DNA of 51,410 nucleotides, taken from Micromonospora sp. ALFpr18c. Lineage in GTDB: Bacteria > Actinomycetota > Actinomycetes > Mycobacteriales > Micromonosporaceae. The notes below the pieces were generated by a model. It made no database searches. It was not told the origin of the DNA and worked only from the letters and a program-made list of their open reading frames with translations. Where the stretch lies: the NCBI RefSeq assembly GCF_008868155.1, contig NZ_WBKR01000016.1:1-51410 (forward strand), given 5' to 3'. The position numbers were made by a program, and so were the translations under genes. Every line of letters starts with the position of its first letter. Position 1 is the stretch's first letter. Below are positions 42,789 through 50,303 of the stretch, piece by piece.

Positions 42789-43795
42789 GCGCCCCACCCT
42801 CCCCCGGTGGTGCCGGGCTGACCCGTCCCACCGACCTTCATGGACTCGTCGACCTGCCGGTGCTGGCCGGGTACCGGCGCGGTGGCGGTCAGTTCGAGGA
42901 AGACGCTCTCCAGGTCGACGGCGATCGGAGCCAGCTCGCTGACGTAGAGGTTGTGTTCGGCGAGCAGTCGCGTCACCGAGGCCGGCTTGTCGACGTCGGC
43001 CAGCATCAGGTGGTCCGGGTGCCCGGTGACCCGGATCCCGGCCCGGGTGAGCGCGTCGGTGGCCGCCGGCAGGTCACTGACCGCCTCCAGGCGGACCCGG
43101 ACCGCGCCGGACGAGTGCTGGGCGAGCACCTCGTCGACCGGGCCGAAGGCGACCCGCCGACCCAGCGAGATGATGGTGACCGAATCGCAGATCAGCTGGA
43201 TCTCGCCGAGGATGTGGCTGGACAGCAGCACCGTCATCCCGGATTCGGCGAGGGTCCGCATCAGCGTGCGCATCTCCCGGATGCCGCCCGGGTCGAGGCC
43301 GTTGGCCGGCTCGTCGAGGATGAGCAGCTTCGGGTTCTTCAGCAGGGCGGACGCGACGGCGAGCCGCTGCTTCATGCCCAGCGAGTACGTCTTGACCCGC
43401 TCGCCGGCCCGGTCGCGCAGCCCGACCAGTTCCAGCACCTCGTCCACCCGGGCCTGCGGCACCTCGCCCGCCCCGGCCAGCAGGGACAGCGTGTCCCGTG
43501 CGGAGAAGTGCGGGAAGAACTGCGGGCTCTCCACGATCGCGCCGACCTGGCCGGCGACCGTGGGTAGCGCGTCGGGTACCTCGTGCCCGAGCAGCGTCAT
43601 CCGGCCACCGTCGGGCCGGATCAGGCCGAGCAGCGTACGCAGCGTGGTGGTCTTGCCGGACCCGTTGGGGCCCAGGAAGCCGTGCACCTGCCCCGCGTCG
43701 ACCCGCATGTCGAAGCCGTCGAGCGCGTTGCGGGTGCCGCGTCGACGACTCTTGTACGTCTTTCGTAGACCTTCGATCTCCAGGACAGCTGGCAA
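42785..43795 (-). CDS. ABC transporter ATP-binding protein
   Basis: 336 residues: Walker A FLGPNGSGKTTTLRTLLG, Q-loop region GAIVESPQFF, signature YSLGMKQRLAVASALL, Walker B LLILDEPANGLDP and H-loop LLSSHILGEI, followed by a DUF4162-like C-terminal part. The start is TTG 43795 with GGGGAGG six bases upstream. The paired operators at 43835-43869 over its promoter suggest repression by an unlinked regulator. It is translationally coupled to the permease. Confidence 0.9.
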   Translation of the reverse strand: MPAVLEIEGLRKTYKSRRRGTRNALDGFDMRVDAGQVHGFLGPNGSGKTTTLRTLLGLIRPDGGRMTLLGHEVPDALPTVAGQVGAIVESPQFFPHFSARDTLSLLAGAGEVPQARVDEVLELVGLRDRAGERVKTYSLGMKQRLAVASALLKNPKLLILDEPANGLDPGGIREMRTLMRTLAESGMTVLLSSHILGEIQLICDSVTIISLGRRVAFGPVDEVLAQHSSGAVRVRLEAVSDLPAATDALTRAGIRVTGHPDHLMLADVDKPASVTRLLAEHNLYVSELAPIAVDLESVFLELTATAPVPGQHRQVDESMKVGGTGQPGTTGGGWGA

Positions 43796-43831
43796 GCTGC
43801 ACCTCCCCCGATGGTGGGCGTGACAGCCGAC

Positions 43832-43869
43832 ACCATACGCGGTATGCAGACGGGTGCAATACCGGGTAT
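43832..43869 (-). promoter_or_regulatory. Promoter and paired operators of the ABC exporter operon
   Basis: On the minus strand TTGCAC (43859-43854), a 16-base spacer and TATGGT (43837-43832). Two palindromes flank it: ATACCCGGTAT (43869-43859, touching -35) and ATACCGCGTAT (43845-43835, over -10), centres 24 bp apart. The arrangement fits a dimeric repressor such as a GntR/YtrA-type or TetR-type protein. Confidence 0.65.
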
Positions 43870-43915
43870 GCATCGACGCGCCGAAAGAGCTAATTCATCG
43901 ACCGAGCGTGACCGG

Positions 43916-44701
43916 TCAGGCGCAGATGACGTGCACACCGGCGGCGCGGAACGCGTCCACCACCTCCGGGGCGGCACCCGAGTCGGTCACCAGCGTCTCC
44001 ACCCGCTCGACGGGGCAGATCCGGGCGAAGGCGTGACCCCCCAGTTTGGACGAGTCCGCGATGATCACCACCCGCTTGGCACGGGCCACCATCAGGTTGT
44101 TCATCGCCGCCTCCCCCTCGTGGTGAGCGGCGGCACCGAGCTGCGGGTCGATCGCGTCCACGCCGAGCAGCGCGATGTCCAGGGTCACCTCGCGCAGCAG
44201 CGCCCCACCCAGCGGGCCGACCAGCTCGAACGACTTCGGGCGTACCACCCCGCCGGCCACCACGACCTTCATCCGGGACCGCACCAGCAGCTCGTTGGCG
44301 ATGTTCAGCGCGTTGGTCACCACGGTCAACTGGGCGCCCTCGGCGCTGGTGTTCAGATCCGGGCGGACGGCGAGCGCGCGGGCCACCTCCGTACTGGTGG
44401 TGCCGCCATTCAGGCCGACCACGGTGCCCGGGGTGACGAGCGCGGCGGCGGCCGCTCCGATCCGCTGCTTCTCGGCCGAGTGCTTGGCCGTCTTGTAGCG
44501 CAGTGGCAGGTCGTAGGAGACGCCGTTCGCGACCGCGCCGCCCCGGGTCCTCGTGATCATCTGCTGCTGGGCGAGCTGGTCGAAGTCGCGCCGGATGGTG
44601 GCCTGGGAGACGTCCAGCCGCTCGGCGGCCGTCTCGACGCTGACCCGGCCGTTGTCGGTCAGCATCTCGAGCAGGGCGTTCCATCTGGCGTACCGGTCCA
44701 C
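43916..44701 (-). CDS. DeoR-family transcriptional repressor of the amino-sugar operon
   Basis: 261 residues. The N-terminal DeoR helix-turn-helix is RYARWNALLEMLTDNGRVSV, then ETAAERLDVSQATIRRDFDQ and ITRTRGGAV; the C-terminal sugar-phosphate sensor has VVGLNGGTTSTEVARAL, TVVTNALNIANEL, VVVAGGVVRPKSFELVG and DSSKLGGHAFARI. GTG 44701 has GGAGG nine bases upstream. It is divergent from the SIS-ROK-NagA operon and TTCGCGC-N8-GCGCGAA repeats lie in the shared gap. A phosphorylated amino sugar is the likely inducer (inference). Confidence 0.9.
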   Translation of the reverse strand: MDRYARWNALLEMLTDNGRVSVETAAERLDVSQATIRRDFDQLAQQQMITRTRGGAVANGVSYDLPLRYKTAKHSAEKQRIGAAAAALVTPGTVVGLNGGTTSTEVARALAVRPDLNTSAEGAQLTVVTNALNIANELLVRSRMKVVVAGGVVRPKSFELVGPLGGALLREVTLDIALLGVDAIDPQLGAAAHHEGEAAMNNLMVARAKRVVIIADSSKLGGHAFARICPVERVETLVTDSGAAPEVVDAFRAAGVHVICA

Positions 44702-44740
44702 CGCGGGGGTCCTCCAGAGACTGCACGGACGGTGATTGAT

Positions 44741-44763
44741 TGCGTGCACACTAGTGCGCGAAA
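44741..44763. promoter_or_regulatory. Second, weaker DeoR operator candidate
   Basis: GCGCGAAA (44756-44763) with a partly matching left arm TGCGTGC (44741-44747; five of seven bases fit). It contains the palindrome CACTAGTG (44748-44755) as its spacer and lies 40 bases before the DeoR start, in a position to autoregulate. Confidence 0.4.
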
Positions 44764-44824
44764 CTGGGCGGGCGCAAAAGACTGGGCTGCGCGATCGGCC
44801 GGTCGGTTGCGACGGCCACCCGCG

Positions 44825-44846
44825 TTCGCGCAGAATAACGCGCGAA
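44825..44846. promoter_or_regulatory. DeoR operator candidate for the SIS-ROK-NagA operon
   Basis: TTCGCGC (44825-44831), eight bases, GCGCGAA (44840-44846): perfect 7-bp arms, 54 bases before ATG 44901, in the divergent gap. Confidence 0.55.
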
Positions 44847-44900
44847 ATACGGGTGTAACGAGCCGTATCGCGCACCGGTCGGCCTTGCGAGGAGTTTCCC

Positions 44901-45830
44901 ATGGCGTACGTGGACGCGGAGATCGCGAGCCAGCCCGACTGCTGGCGGGAGGCCGCCGGACTGGCCGGGGTCGTACGCGATGACCTGCCGCGCCCCGGCG
45001 AGCGGGTCGCCGTCGTCGGTTGCGGCACGTCGTGGTTCATGGCGATGGCGTACGCGGCCCGCCGGGAACAGTCCGGCCAGGGCGAGACCGACGCGTTCCA
45101 GGCGTCCGAGTTCCCCGCCGGCCGCCGCTACGACCGACTCATCGCGATCACCCGCTCCGGCACCACCACCGAGGTGGTGGAGCTGCTCGCCGCGCTCCGC
45201 GGGCACACGCCCACCACCGTCCTCGTCGGCGACCCGACGTCCCCGGCGGTCGAGCTGGCGGCCGCCGCGGTGACCATGCCGTTCGCCGACGAGCGGTCGG
45301 TGGTGCAGACCCGTTTCGCCACCACCGCGCTGGCCCTGCTGCGGGCACACCTCGGTGACCCGGTGGCCGCGCTCGCCGCCGACGCCGAGGTGGCGGTGCG
45401 CTCCCCGCTGCCGATCGACCCGGCCACCATCGGGCAGGCCACCTTCCTCGGTCGGGGGTGGACGGTCGGGCTGGCCCACGAGGCAGCGCTGAAGTGCCGC
45501 GAGGCGGCCACGTTCTGGGCCGAGGCGTACCCGGCGATGGACTACCGGCACGGCCCCATCTCGGTCGCCGCGCCCGGCCGGCTGGTCTGGGCGTTCGGCG
45601 AGTTGCCGGAGGGGCTGCCCGAGGACGTGGCCGCCACCGGAGCGGCCTTCGTGCACAGCCGTACGCACGGCTGGCGCACGGTGCTGGGCAGCTGGTCCGC
45701 CGGTCGTACCCCGGTCGACCCGATGGCCGACCTGATCCTCGCCCAACGCTTCGCGGTCGCGCTCGCGACCAGTCGGGGCCTCGACCCGGACGCGCCCCGA
45801 CACCTGTCCCGGTCGGTGGTGCTGGCGTGA
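44901..45830 (+). CDS. SIS domain sugar isomerase/deaminase (AgaS/GlmS-like)
   Basis: 309 residues with two SIS modules. First: ERVAVVGCGTSWFMAMAYAA, RLIAITRSGTTTEVVELLAA. Second: TFLGRGWTVGLAHEAALKCR and FWAEAYPAMDYRHGPISVAA, the HGP motif typical of GlmS-type isomerases and sugar-amine deaminases. Expected role: deaminating isomerisation of an amino-sugar 6-phosphate, the product of NagA. ATG 44901 has GAGGAG upstream. It overlaps the ROK gene by GTGA. Confidence 0.87.
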   Translation: MAYVDAEIASQPDCWREAAGLAGVVRDDLPRPGERVAVVGCGTSWFMAMAYAARREQSGQGETDAFQASEFPAGRRYDRLIAITRSGTTTEVVELLAALRGHTPTTVLVGDPTSPAVELAAAAVTMPFADERSVVQTRFATTALALLRAHLGDPVAALAADAEVAVRSPLPIDPATIGQATFLGRGWTVGLAHEAALKCREAATFWAEAYPAMDYRHGPISVAAPGRLVWAFGELPEGLPEDVAATGAAFVHSRTHGWRTVLGSWSAGRTPVDPMADLILAQRFAVALATSRGLDPDAPRHLSRSVVLA

Positions 45831-46795
45831 GGGACGCCGACGCCATGGACGCCGACCGGGTGGTCGTCGCGCTGGACGTTGGCGGCACCGGCATGAAGTG
45901 CGCCCTGGTCCGCCCGGACGGCGTCGCGGTACGCACCGAACGGCACCCCACCGACGCGACGCGCGGCCCGGACGCCGTGGTCGACACCATCCTGGACGTC
46001 GCCGTCGGGCTCGCCGACAAGGCCCGCGCCGACGGGCTCACCCCGGTCGCGGTCGGCATCGCCGTACCGGGGATCGTGGACGAGGCGCGCGGGGTGGCGG
46101 TCTGGTCGGCGAACGTGGGCTTCCGGGACGTACCCCTGCGGGACCTGGCGGTGTCGCGGCTCGGCCTGCCCACGGCGCTCGGCCACGACGTGCGCGTCGG
46201 TGGTCTCGCCGAAGCACGGCTCGGTGCCGGGCGCGGCGCCGGGCACGTGCTGTTCGTGGCGATCGGCACCGGCATCGCCGCCGCACACGTGGTCGACGGC
46301 GCCGCCGCGGTGGGCGCGCACGGCGCGGCCGGCGAGATCGGCCACATCATGGTCCGGCCGGACGGCCCGCGCTGTGGCTGTGGTCGACCCGGCTGCCTGG
46401 AGGCGGTCGCCTCGGCCGCCGCGATCGGCCGCCGCTACGCCGAACTGGCCGGCGAGACCGTCGGGGTGGTGACCACGGCCGAGGTGGCTCAGCGGGCCGC
46501 CGCCGGCGAACCGCTCGCCGGTCGGGTCTGGCAGGAGGCCGTCGAGGCGCTCGCCGACGGCCTGGCCACCGGGCAGGCACTCTTCGACGTGGCGACGATC
46601 GTGCTCGGCGGCGGCCTGGCCCAGGCCGGGGACCGGCTGTTCGACCCCCTGCGGGCGGCGCTGCACGAGCGGATGACCTTCCACCGGGAGCCGCGGCTGG
46701 TCGCGGCGGCCCTCGGCGACGAGGCCGGTTGCCTCGGCGCCGCCCTGCTCGCCCTGGACACCCTGGGTGTCCGTGACCGTCAGGAGAAACGATGA
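45827..46795 (+). CDS. ROK family sugar kinase
   Basis: 322 residues. ATP-phosphate loop ALDVGGTGMKCALV (about 15-28), second loop FVAIGTGIAAAHVV, ROK signature GEIGHIMVRPDGPRCGCGRP with the zinc-binding C-G-C-G...C motif, then CLEAVASAAAIG. The product phosphorylates a sugar, here probably an N-acetylated amino sugar such as N-acetylglucosamine or a relative. GTG 45827 overlaps the SIS stop; ATG 45845 is an alternative start. The gene ends in an ATGA overlap with nagA. Confidence 0.88.
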   Translation: MRDADAMDADRVVVALDVGGTGMKCALVRPDGVAVRTERHPTDATRGPDAVVDTILDVAVGLADKARADGLTPVAVGIAVPGIVDEARGVAVWSANVGFRDVPLRDLAVSRLGLPTALGHDVRVGGLAEARLGAGRGAGHVLFVAIGTGIAAAHVVDGAAAVGAHGAAGEIGHIMVRPDGPRCGCGRPGCLEAVASAAAIGRRYAELAGETVGVVTTAEVAQRAAAGEPLAGRVWQEAVEALADGLATGQALFDVATIVLGGGLAQAGDRLFDPLRAALHERMTFHREPRLVAAALGDEAGCLGAALLALDTLGVRDRQEKR

Positions 46796-47901
46796 CCGTA
46801 CGGGTGAACGGCCGAGTGGTGACCCCGACCGGTGTCATCCGGCAGGGCTGCGTCGAGTGGGACGGCGACCGGATCACGGCGGTGGCCGAGTATCCGTCGG
46901 TGCGGGACGGGCACTGGATCCTGCCCGGCTTCGTCGACATGCACACGCACGGCGGTGGCGGGCACACGTTCACCACCGGGGACGCCGCCGAGGCTCGGGC
47001 GGCGGCCGACTTCCACCTGACACACGGCACCACCACTCTGCTGGCCAGCCTGGTGAGCGCTCCCTTCCCGCTGATGCGCACCGCCACCGAGGCGTTCGCT
47101 CCGCTGGTCGACGAGGGTGTGCTCGCGGGTGTCCACTTCGAAGGGCCGTACCTGTCGGCCGCCCGCTGCGGGGCACAGAACCCGGAGTACCTGCGCGACC
47201 CGTCCACCGAGGAGCTGACCGAGCTGATCGAGTTGGGTCGCGGCGCGGTCCGGATGGTCACCCTCGCCCCCGAACGGGACGGCGCGCTGGAGGCCATCAA
47301 GCTGCTCACCGCGCAACGGGTCGTGGCCGCGGTGGGGCACACCGACGCCACGTACGAACAGACCCGCGCCGCCGTCGCCGCCGGCGCCAGCGTCGGCACC
47401 CACCTGTTCAACGGGATGCGGCCGCTGCACCACCGTGAGCCGGGACCGGTGGTGGCACTGCTCGACGCGCCCACCGTGATCTGCGAACTCGTCGCCGACG
47501 GGGTGCACCTGCACGACGGGATGTTGACGTTCGTCACCGCCACCGCCGGCCCGGACCGGGCCGCGCTGATCACCGACGCGATGGCCGCCGCCGGTATGCC
47601 CGACGGCGAGTACGAGCTGGGTGGCCAGGCCGTCACCGTGACCGACGGGGTGGCGCGGCTGGCCCGCGACGGTGCGATCGCCGGCAGCACCCTGACCATG
47701 GACGCCGCGCTGCGGCACGCCGTGTCCACCGGGATCCCGATCGCCGACGCCGCCCGGATGGTGGCCACCACCCCGGCGCGGGCCATCGGCCTGGGCGACC
47801 GGGTCGGCGCCCTCCAGGTCGGCCTCCGCGCCGACCTGGTGGTGCTGGACGACGACCTGAACGTGGTGCGGGTGCTGCGCAACGGCTCCTGGGTGGAGTG
47901 A
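46792..47901 (+). CDS. nagA: N-acetylglucosamine-6-phosphate deacetylase
   Basis: 369 residues of the amidohydrolase fold. His51 and His53 in GFVDMHTHGGGG, Glu117 in GVHFEGPYLS, His183 in GHTDATYEQ, His204 in THLFNGMRPLHHREPG and catalytic Asp262 in ALITDAMAAAG are in place. NagA removes the acetyl group from N-acetylglucosamine-6-phosphate, giving the substrate for the SIS deaminase. The three coupled genes (SIS, ROK, NagA) form a complete short pathway; no dedicated transporter is in the window. ATG 46792 overlaps the ROK stop. Confidence 0.92.
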   Translation: MTVRVNGRVVTPTGVIRQGCVEWDGDRITAVAEYPSVRDGHWILPGFVDMHTHGGGGHTFTTGDAAEARAAADFHLTHGTTTLLASLVSAPFPLMRTATEAFAPLVDEGVLAGVHFEGPYLSAARCGAQNPEYLRDPSTEELTELIELGRGAVRMVTLAPERDGALEAIKLLTAQRVVAAVGHTDATYEQTRAAVAAGASVGTHLFNGMRPLHHREPGPVVALLDAPTVICELVADGVHLHDGMLTFVTATAGPDRAALITDAMAAAGMPDGEYELGGQAVTVTDGVARLARDGAIAGSTLTMDAALRHAVSTGIPIADAARMVATTPARAIGLGDRVGALQVGLRADLVVLDDDLNVVRVLRNGSWVE

Positions 47902-47970
47902 CACAGAGGCCGGTCGGTTGCGGTCGAGCCAGCCGGGCGCGGTCGAGCGAGCCGGGTCTGTTGCGCGGCC

Positions 47971-48083
47971 TGTAGAGCTGCCCCACATGTGGGGCGCAAG
48001 GCGGGCAGCGGACGAGCATCGGAGCGGAGAGCGAGCAAGGCAGCTGCGGAACGCAGCCGCCCCACATCTGGGGCAGCTCTACA
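47971..48083. repeat. Large inverted repeat with self-palindromic arms after nagA (MITE-like or terminator)
   Basis: Arms 47971-47996 and 48058-48083 match in 25 of 26 positions, around a 61-base interior. Each arm holds its own palindrome: CCCCACATGTGGGG (47981-47994) and CCCCACATCTGGGG. The interior is purine-rich and has no gene. The element fills most of the 332-base gap between nagA and the DUF4032 gene (47902-48233), which converge. Confidence 0.75.
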
Positions 48084-48100
48084 CGACTACCAGAGACCGT

Positions 48101-48133
48101 CTGGAGCTGAATCGTCTACGACATCAGCTCCAG
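48101..48133. repeat. Palindromic repeat copy C (same family as 25125 and 29031)
   Basis: CTGGAGCTGAATCGT-CT-ACGACATCAGCTCCAG pairs along its length with one inserted base. The right arm ACGACATCA is shared with copies A and B. It lies 17 bases after the large inverted repeat. Confidence 0.65.
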
Positions 48134-48233
48134 AGTTGGCGCCCAGACATCTCGCCACGCCGCTCCGCGCATCGCCGCTCCGCGCAACGCCAGGCCACCG
48201 GCCGCCAAGTGAGCACGACGACCCGGCCGGGCC

Positions 48234-49457
48234 TCAGCCGATGGCGGGGACGTCGACGCCGAGGACGGCCTGCTCGTCGGGGCGGTGGACCAGGACGTCG
48301 GCCAGGTACGACTGGACCGCGTGGCGCATGCCGACGTCCCGGCCGGCCTGCTCGGAGAGCAGCCACTTGTGCTCGATGATCTGCGCGAACAGTTCCTGAG
48401 GCTCCAGCTTGCGGCGCAGGTGCGCGGGAACGGCCCGGACCACCGGCTCGAAGACCTCGGTGAGCCAGCGGTGCGCGGCCTGCTGCTCGTCGATCAGGTC
48501 GCTTTCCGCCCGGTAGGCGTCCAGGTCGTTGAGCAGCTTGCGGGCCTGGTTCTCCTCGGCGTCCAGGCCGGTCAGCCGCAACAGCCGTCGGGTGTGGTAG
48601 CCGGCGTCGACGACCTTCGGCCGGACCAGGAAACGCCCGTCCTCGGCGCTCGACATGGCGACCTCGGCCACGTCGAAGCCCAACTCGTTGAGGCGACGGA
48701 TCCGGCCCTCGATGTCGTGCCGCGCCTCCCGCTCGACCGCCTGCTCGTAGGTGATCTCGTGCCAGAGCCGCTCGTAGCGCTGCACGACCTCCTCGCAGAC
48801 CACCTCCGGGTCGATGGACTCGTGCAGCAGGCCAGCGGCCTGCAGATCCAGCGCCTCGCCGAAGATGTTGACCCGGGCGATCTCCAGGTCCTCGCTGCGC
48901 TGCCCGTTGGAGAGCGCGTTGTGCAGGGCACCCGTCTCCGCGTCGACCAGGTAGGCGGCGAAGGCGCCCGCGTCCCGGCGGAACAAGGTGTTGGACAGCG
49001 AGCAGTCGCCCCAGAAGAAGCCCGTCAGGTGCATCCGCACGATCAGGGCGGCGAGCGCGTCCAGCAGGCGGCTCATCGTCTCCGGTCGCAGGGTGTGCGA
49101 GAAGAGCGCCCGGTACGGCAGCGAGAACTGAAGGTGCCGGGTGATCAGCACCGATTCGAGCGGCTCCCCGTCCTCGGTCTGCCGGTCGGCGACCACCGCC
49201 ACCGCCTCGACCGACGGGAAGTCGATCCGCTCCAGCGCCCGCAGCAGGTCGTACTCCCGCTCGGCGATCCGCTCGCGGGTCTCCTTGAACGCGTACACGT
49301 AATCGCCCAACCGGACGAACCGGACGATGTGTCGGGAGATGCCCTGCGGCAGCGCCACCAGGTGCTGGGCAGGCCACTCCTCCAGCGGTGTCGACCAGGG
49401 CAGGTCGAGCAGCGCCGGGTCGACGAGGGCAGACGTGATCCGCACGGGCACAAGCAT
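48234..49457 (-). CDS. DUF4032 protein with kinase-like core
   Basis: 407 residues. FVRLGDYVYAFKETRERIAE resembles a kinase N-lobe (Lys in AFKE), and RMHLTGFFWGDCSLSNTLFR followed by YLVDAETGAL looks like the catalytic GD...N and metal-binding D of aminoglycoside- or lipopolysaccharide-kinase folds. The C-terminal 190 residues are the DUF4032 part (RKLEPQELFAQIIEHKWLLS). Function unknown; phosphotransfer is inference. ATG 49457 follows GCGAGG. The start region is divergent from the PAP2 gene. Confidence 0.85.
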   Translation of the reverse strand: MLVPVRITSALVDPALLDLPWSTPLEEWPAQHLVALPQGISRHIVRFVRLGDYVYAFKETRERIAEREYDLLRALERIDFPSVEAVAVVADRQTEDGEPLESVLITRHLQFSLPYRALFSHTLRPETMSRLLDALAALIVRMHLTGFFWGDCSLSNTLFRRDAGAFAAYLVDAETGALHNALSNGQRSEDLEIARVNIFGEALDLQAAGLLHESIDPEVVCEEVVQRYERLWHEITYEQAVEREARHDIEGRIRRLNELGFDVAEVAMSSAEDGRFLVRPKVVDAGYHTRRLLRLTGLDAEENQARKLLNDLDAYRAESDLIDEQQAAHRWLTEVFEPVVRAVPAHLRRKLEPQELFAQIIEHKWLLSEQAGRDVGMRHAVQSYLADVLVHRPDEQAVLGVDVPAIG

Positions 49458-49547
49458 GACGCCTCGCCCCCCGCATCCGCCTCACATCGTGGTTGGGCAC
49501 ACAGCGCCGAACACCCCGGGCTCCCGCCGGGCCGGTAGCGTGGTCCC

Positions 49548-50294
49548 GTGCTCAAACCCTCGGCGGTACGACGTGACCTGCGGCTACGGCCCGTCCGCCC
49601 GGCCGGCTGGTGGTTCGACGCGCTACTGCTTGCCGGGTTCGGCGCGTTGACCCTGACCCTCGCCGGAGGTGCGTTGCTCGGTGTGGACCTCGCCGTCCGG
49701 GAGTGGGCCTACGCCCATCACCCGGCGCCGATCTACTGGACGGCGCGGGCATTCAACTTCCTCGGGCAGGGTGGCTGGCTGCTGATGCCGATCGCCGGGG
49801 CGCTCGGCCTGGCGGTCGCGTGGCGGGCGCGCACAGTCCGGCCACTGCTGCTGCTGGCGGGGGCATTCGTGCTCCTGTACCTGACGGTCGGACCGCTCAA
49901 GGTCCTGACCAACCGGGCGGCACCCAGCTCCGACCTGCCGCCGAGCGAGTCGGTCCGGATCTTCAACGACCTGCCGCCCACCGAGTACGACCTCTCCTAC
50001 CCGTCTGGGCACGTCGCCAACGCGATCGTCTGGTACGGCGTCATAGCCGTGCTGCTGACCGCTTTGACAGCCGGGCGACTGCACCCGACAGTGCACCGAC
50101 TGATCCGATTCGCGCCGCCAGCGATCCTGCTGGCCACCACGACATACCTGAACTTCCACTGGCTCACCGACGGAGTGGCGGCCCTGCTGCTCGGCCTCTT
50201 CCTGGACCGGCTGCTGCACCGGGTGCCGTGGGACGACGTGCCGCTTCCGGGCCGGCTACGCGGATGGGACCGGCCGTTCACCTCGTACCCCTAG
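49548..50294 (+). CDS. PAP2 family phosphatase, membrane-bound
   Basis: 248 residues with about six spans. PAP2 motifs: GPLKVLTNRAAPSSDLPP (Lys/Arg of motif 1), LSYPSGHVANAI (motif 2 PSGH) and NFHWLTDGVAALLLG (motif 3 H...D). Such enzymes remove phosphate from lipid phosphates such as undecaprenyl diphosphate or phosphatidate on the outer membrane face. GTG 49548 is preceded by TAGCGT (49536-49541) six bases upstream, so it is leaderless. Its stop codon TAG forms part of the -10 box of the next gene. Confidence 0.88.
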   Translation: MLKPSAVRRDLRLRPVRPAGWWFDALLLAGFGALTLTLAGGALLGVDLAVREWAYAHHPAPIYWTARAFNFLGQGGWLLMPIAGALGLAVAWRARTVRPLLLLAGAFVLLYLTVGPLKVLTNRAAPSSDLPPSESVRIFNDLPPTEYDLSYPSGHVANAIVWYGVIAVLLTALTAGRLHPTVHRLIRFAPPAILLATTTYLNFHWLTDGVAALLLGLFLDRLLHRVPWDDVPLPGRLRGWDRPFTSYP

Positions 50295-50303
50295 GGTCGG
50301 CTC

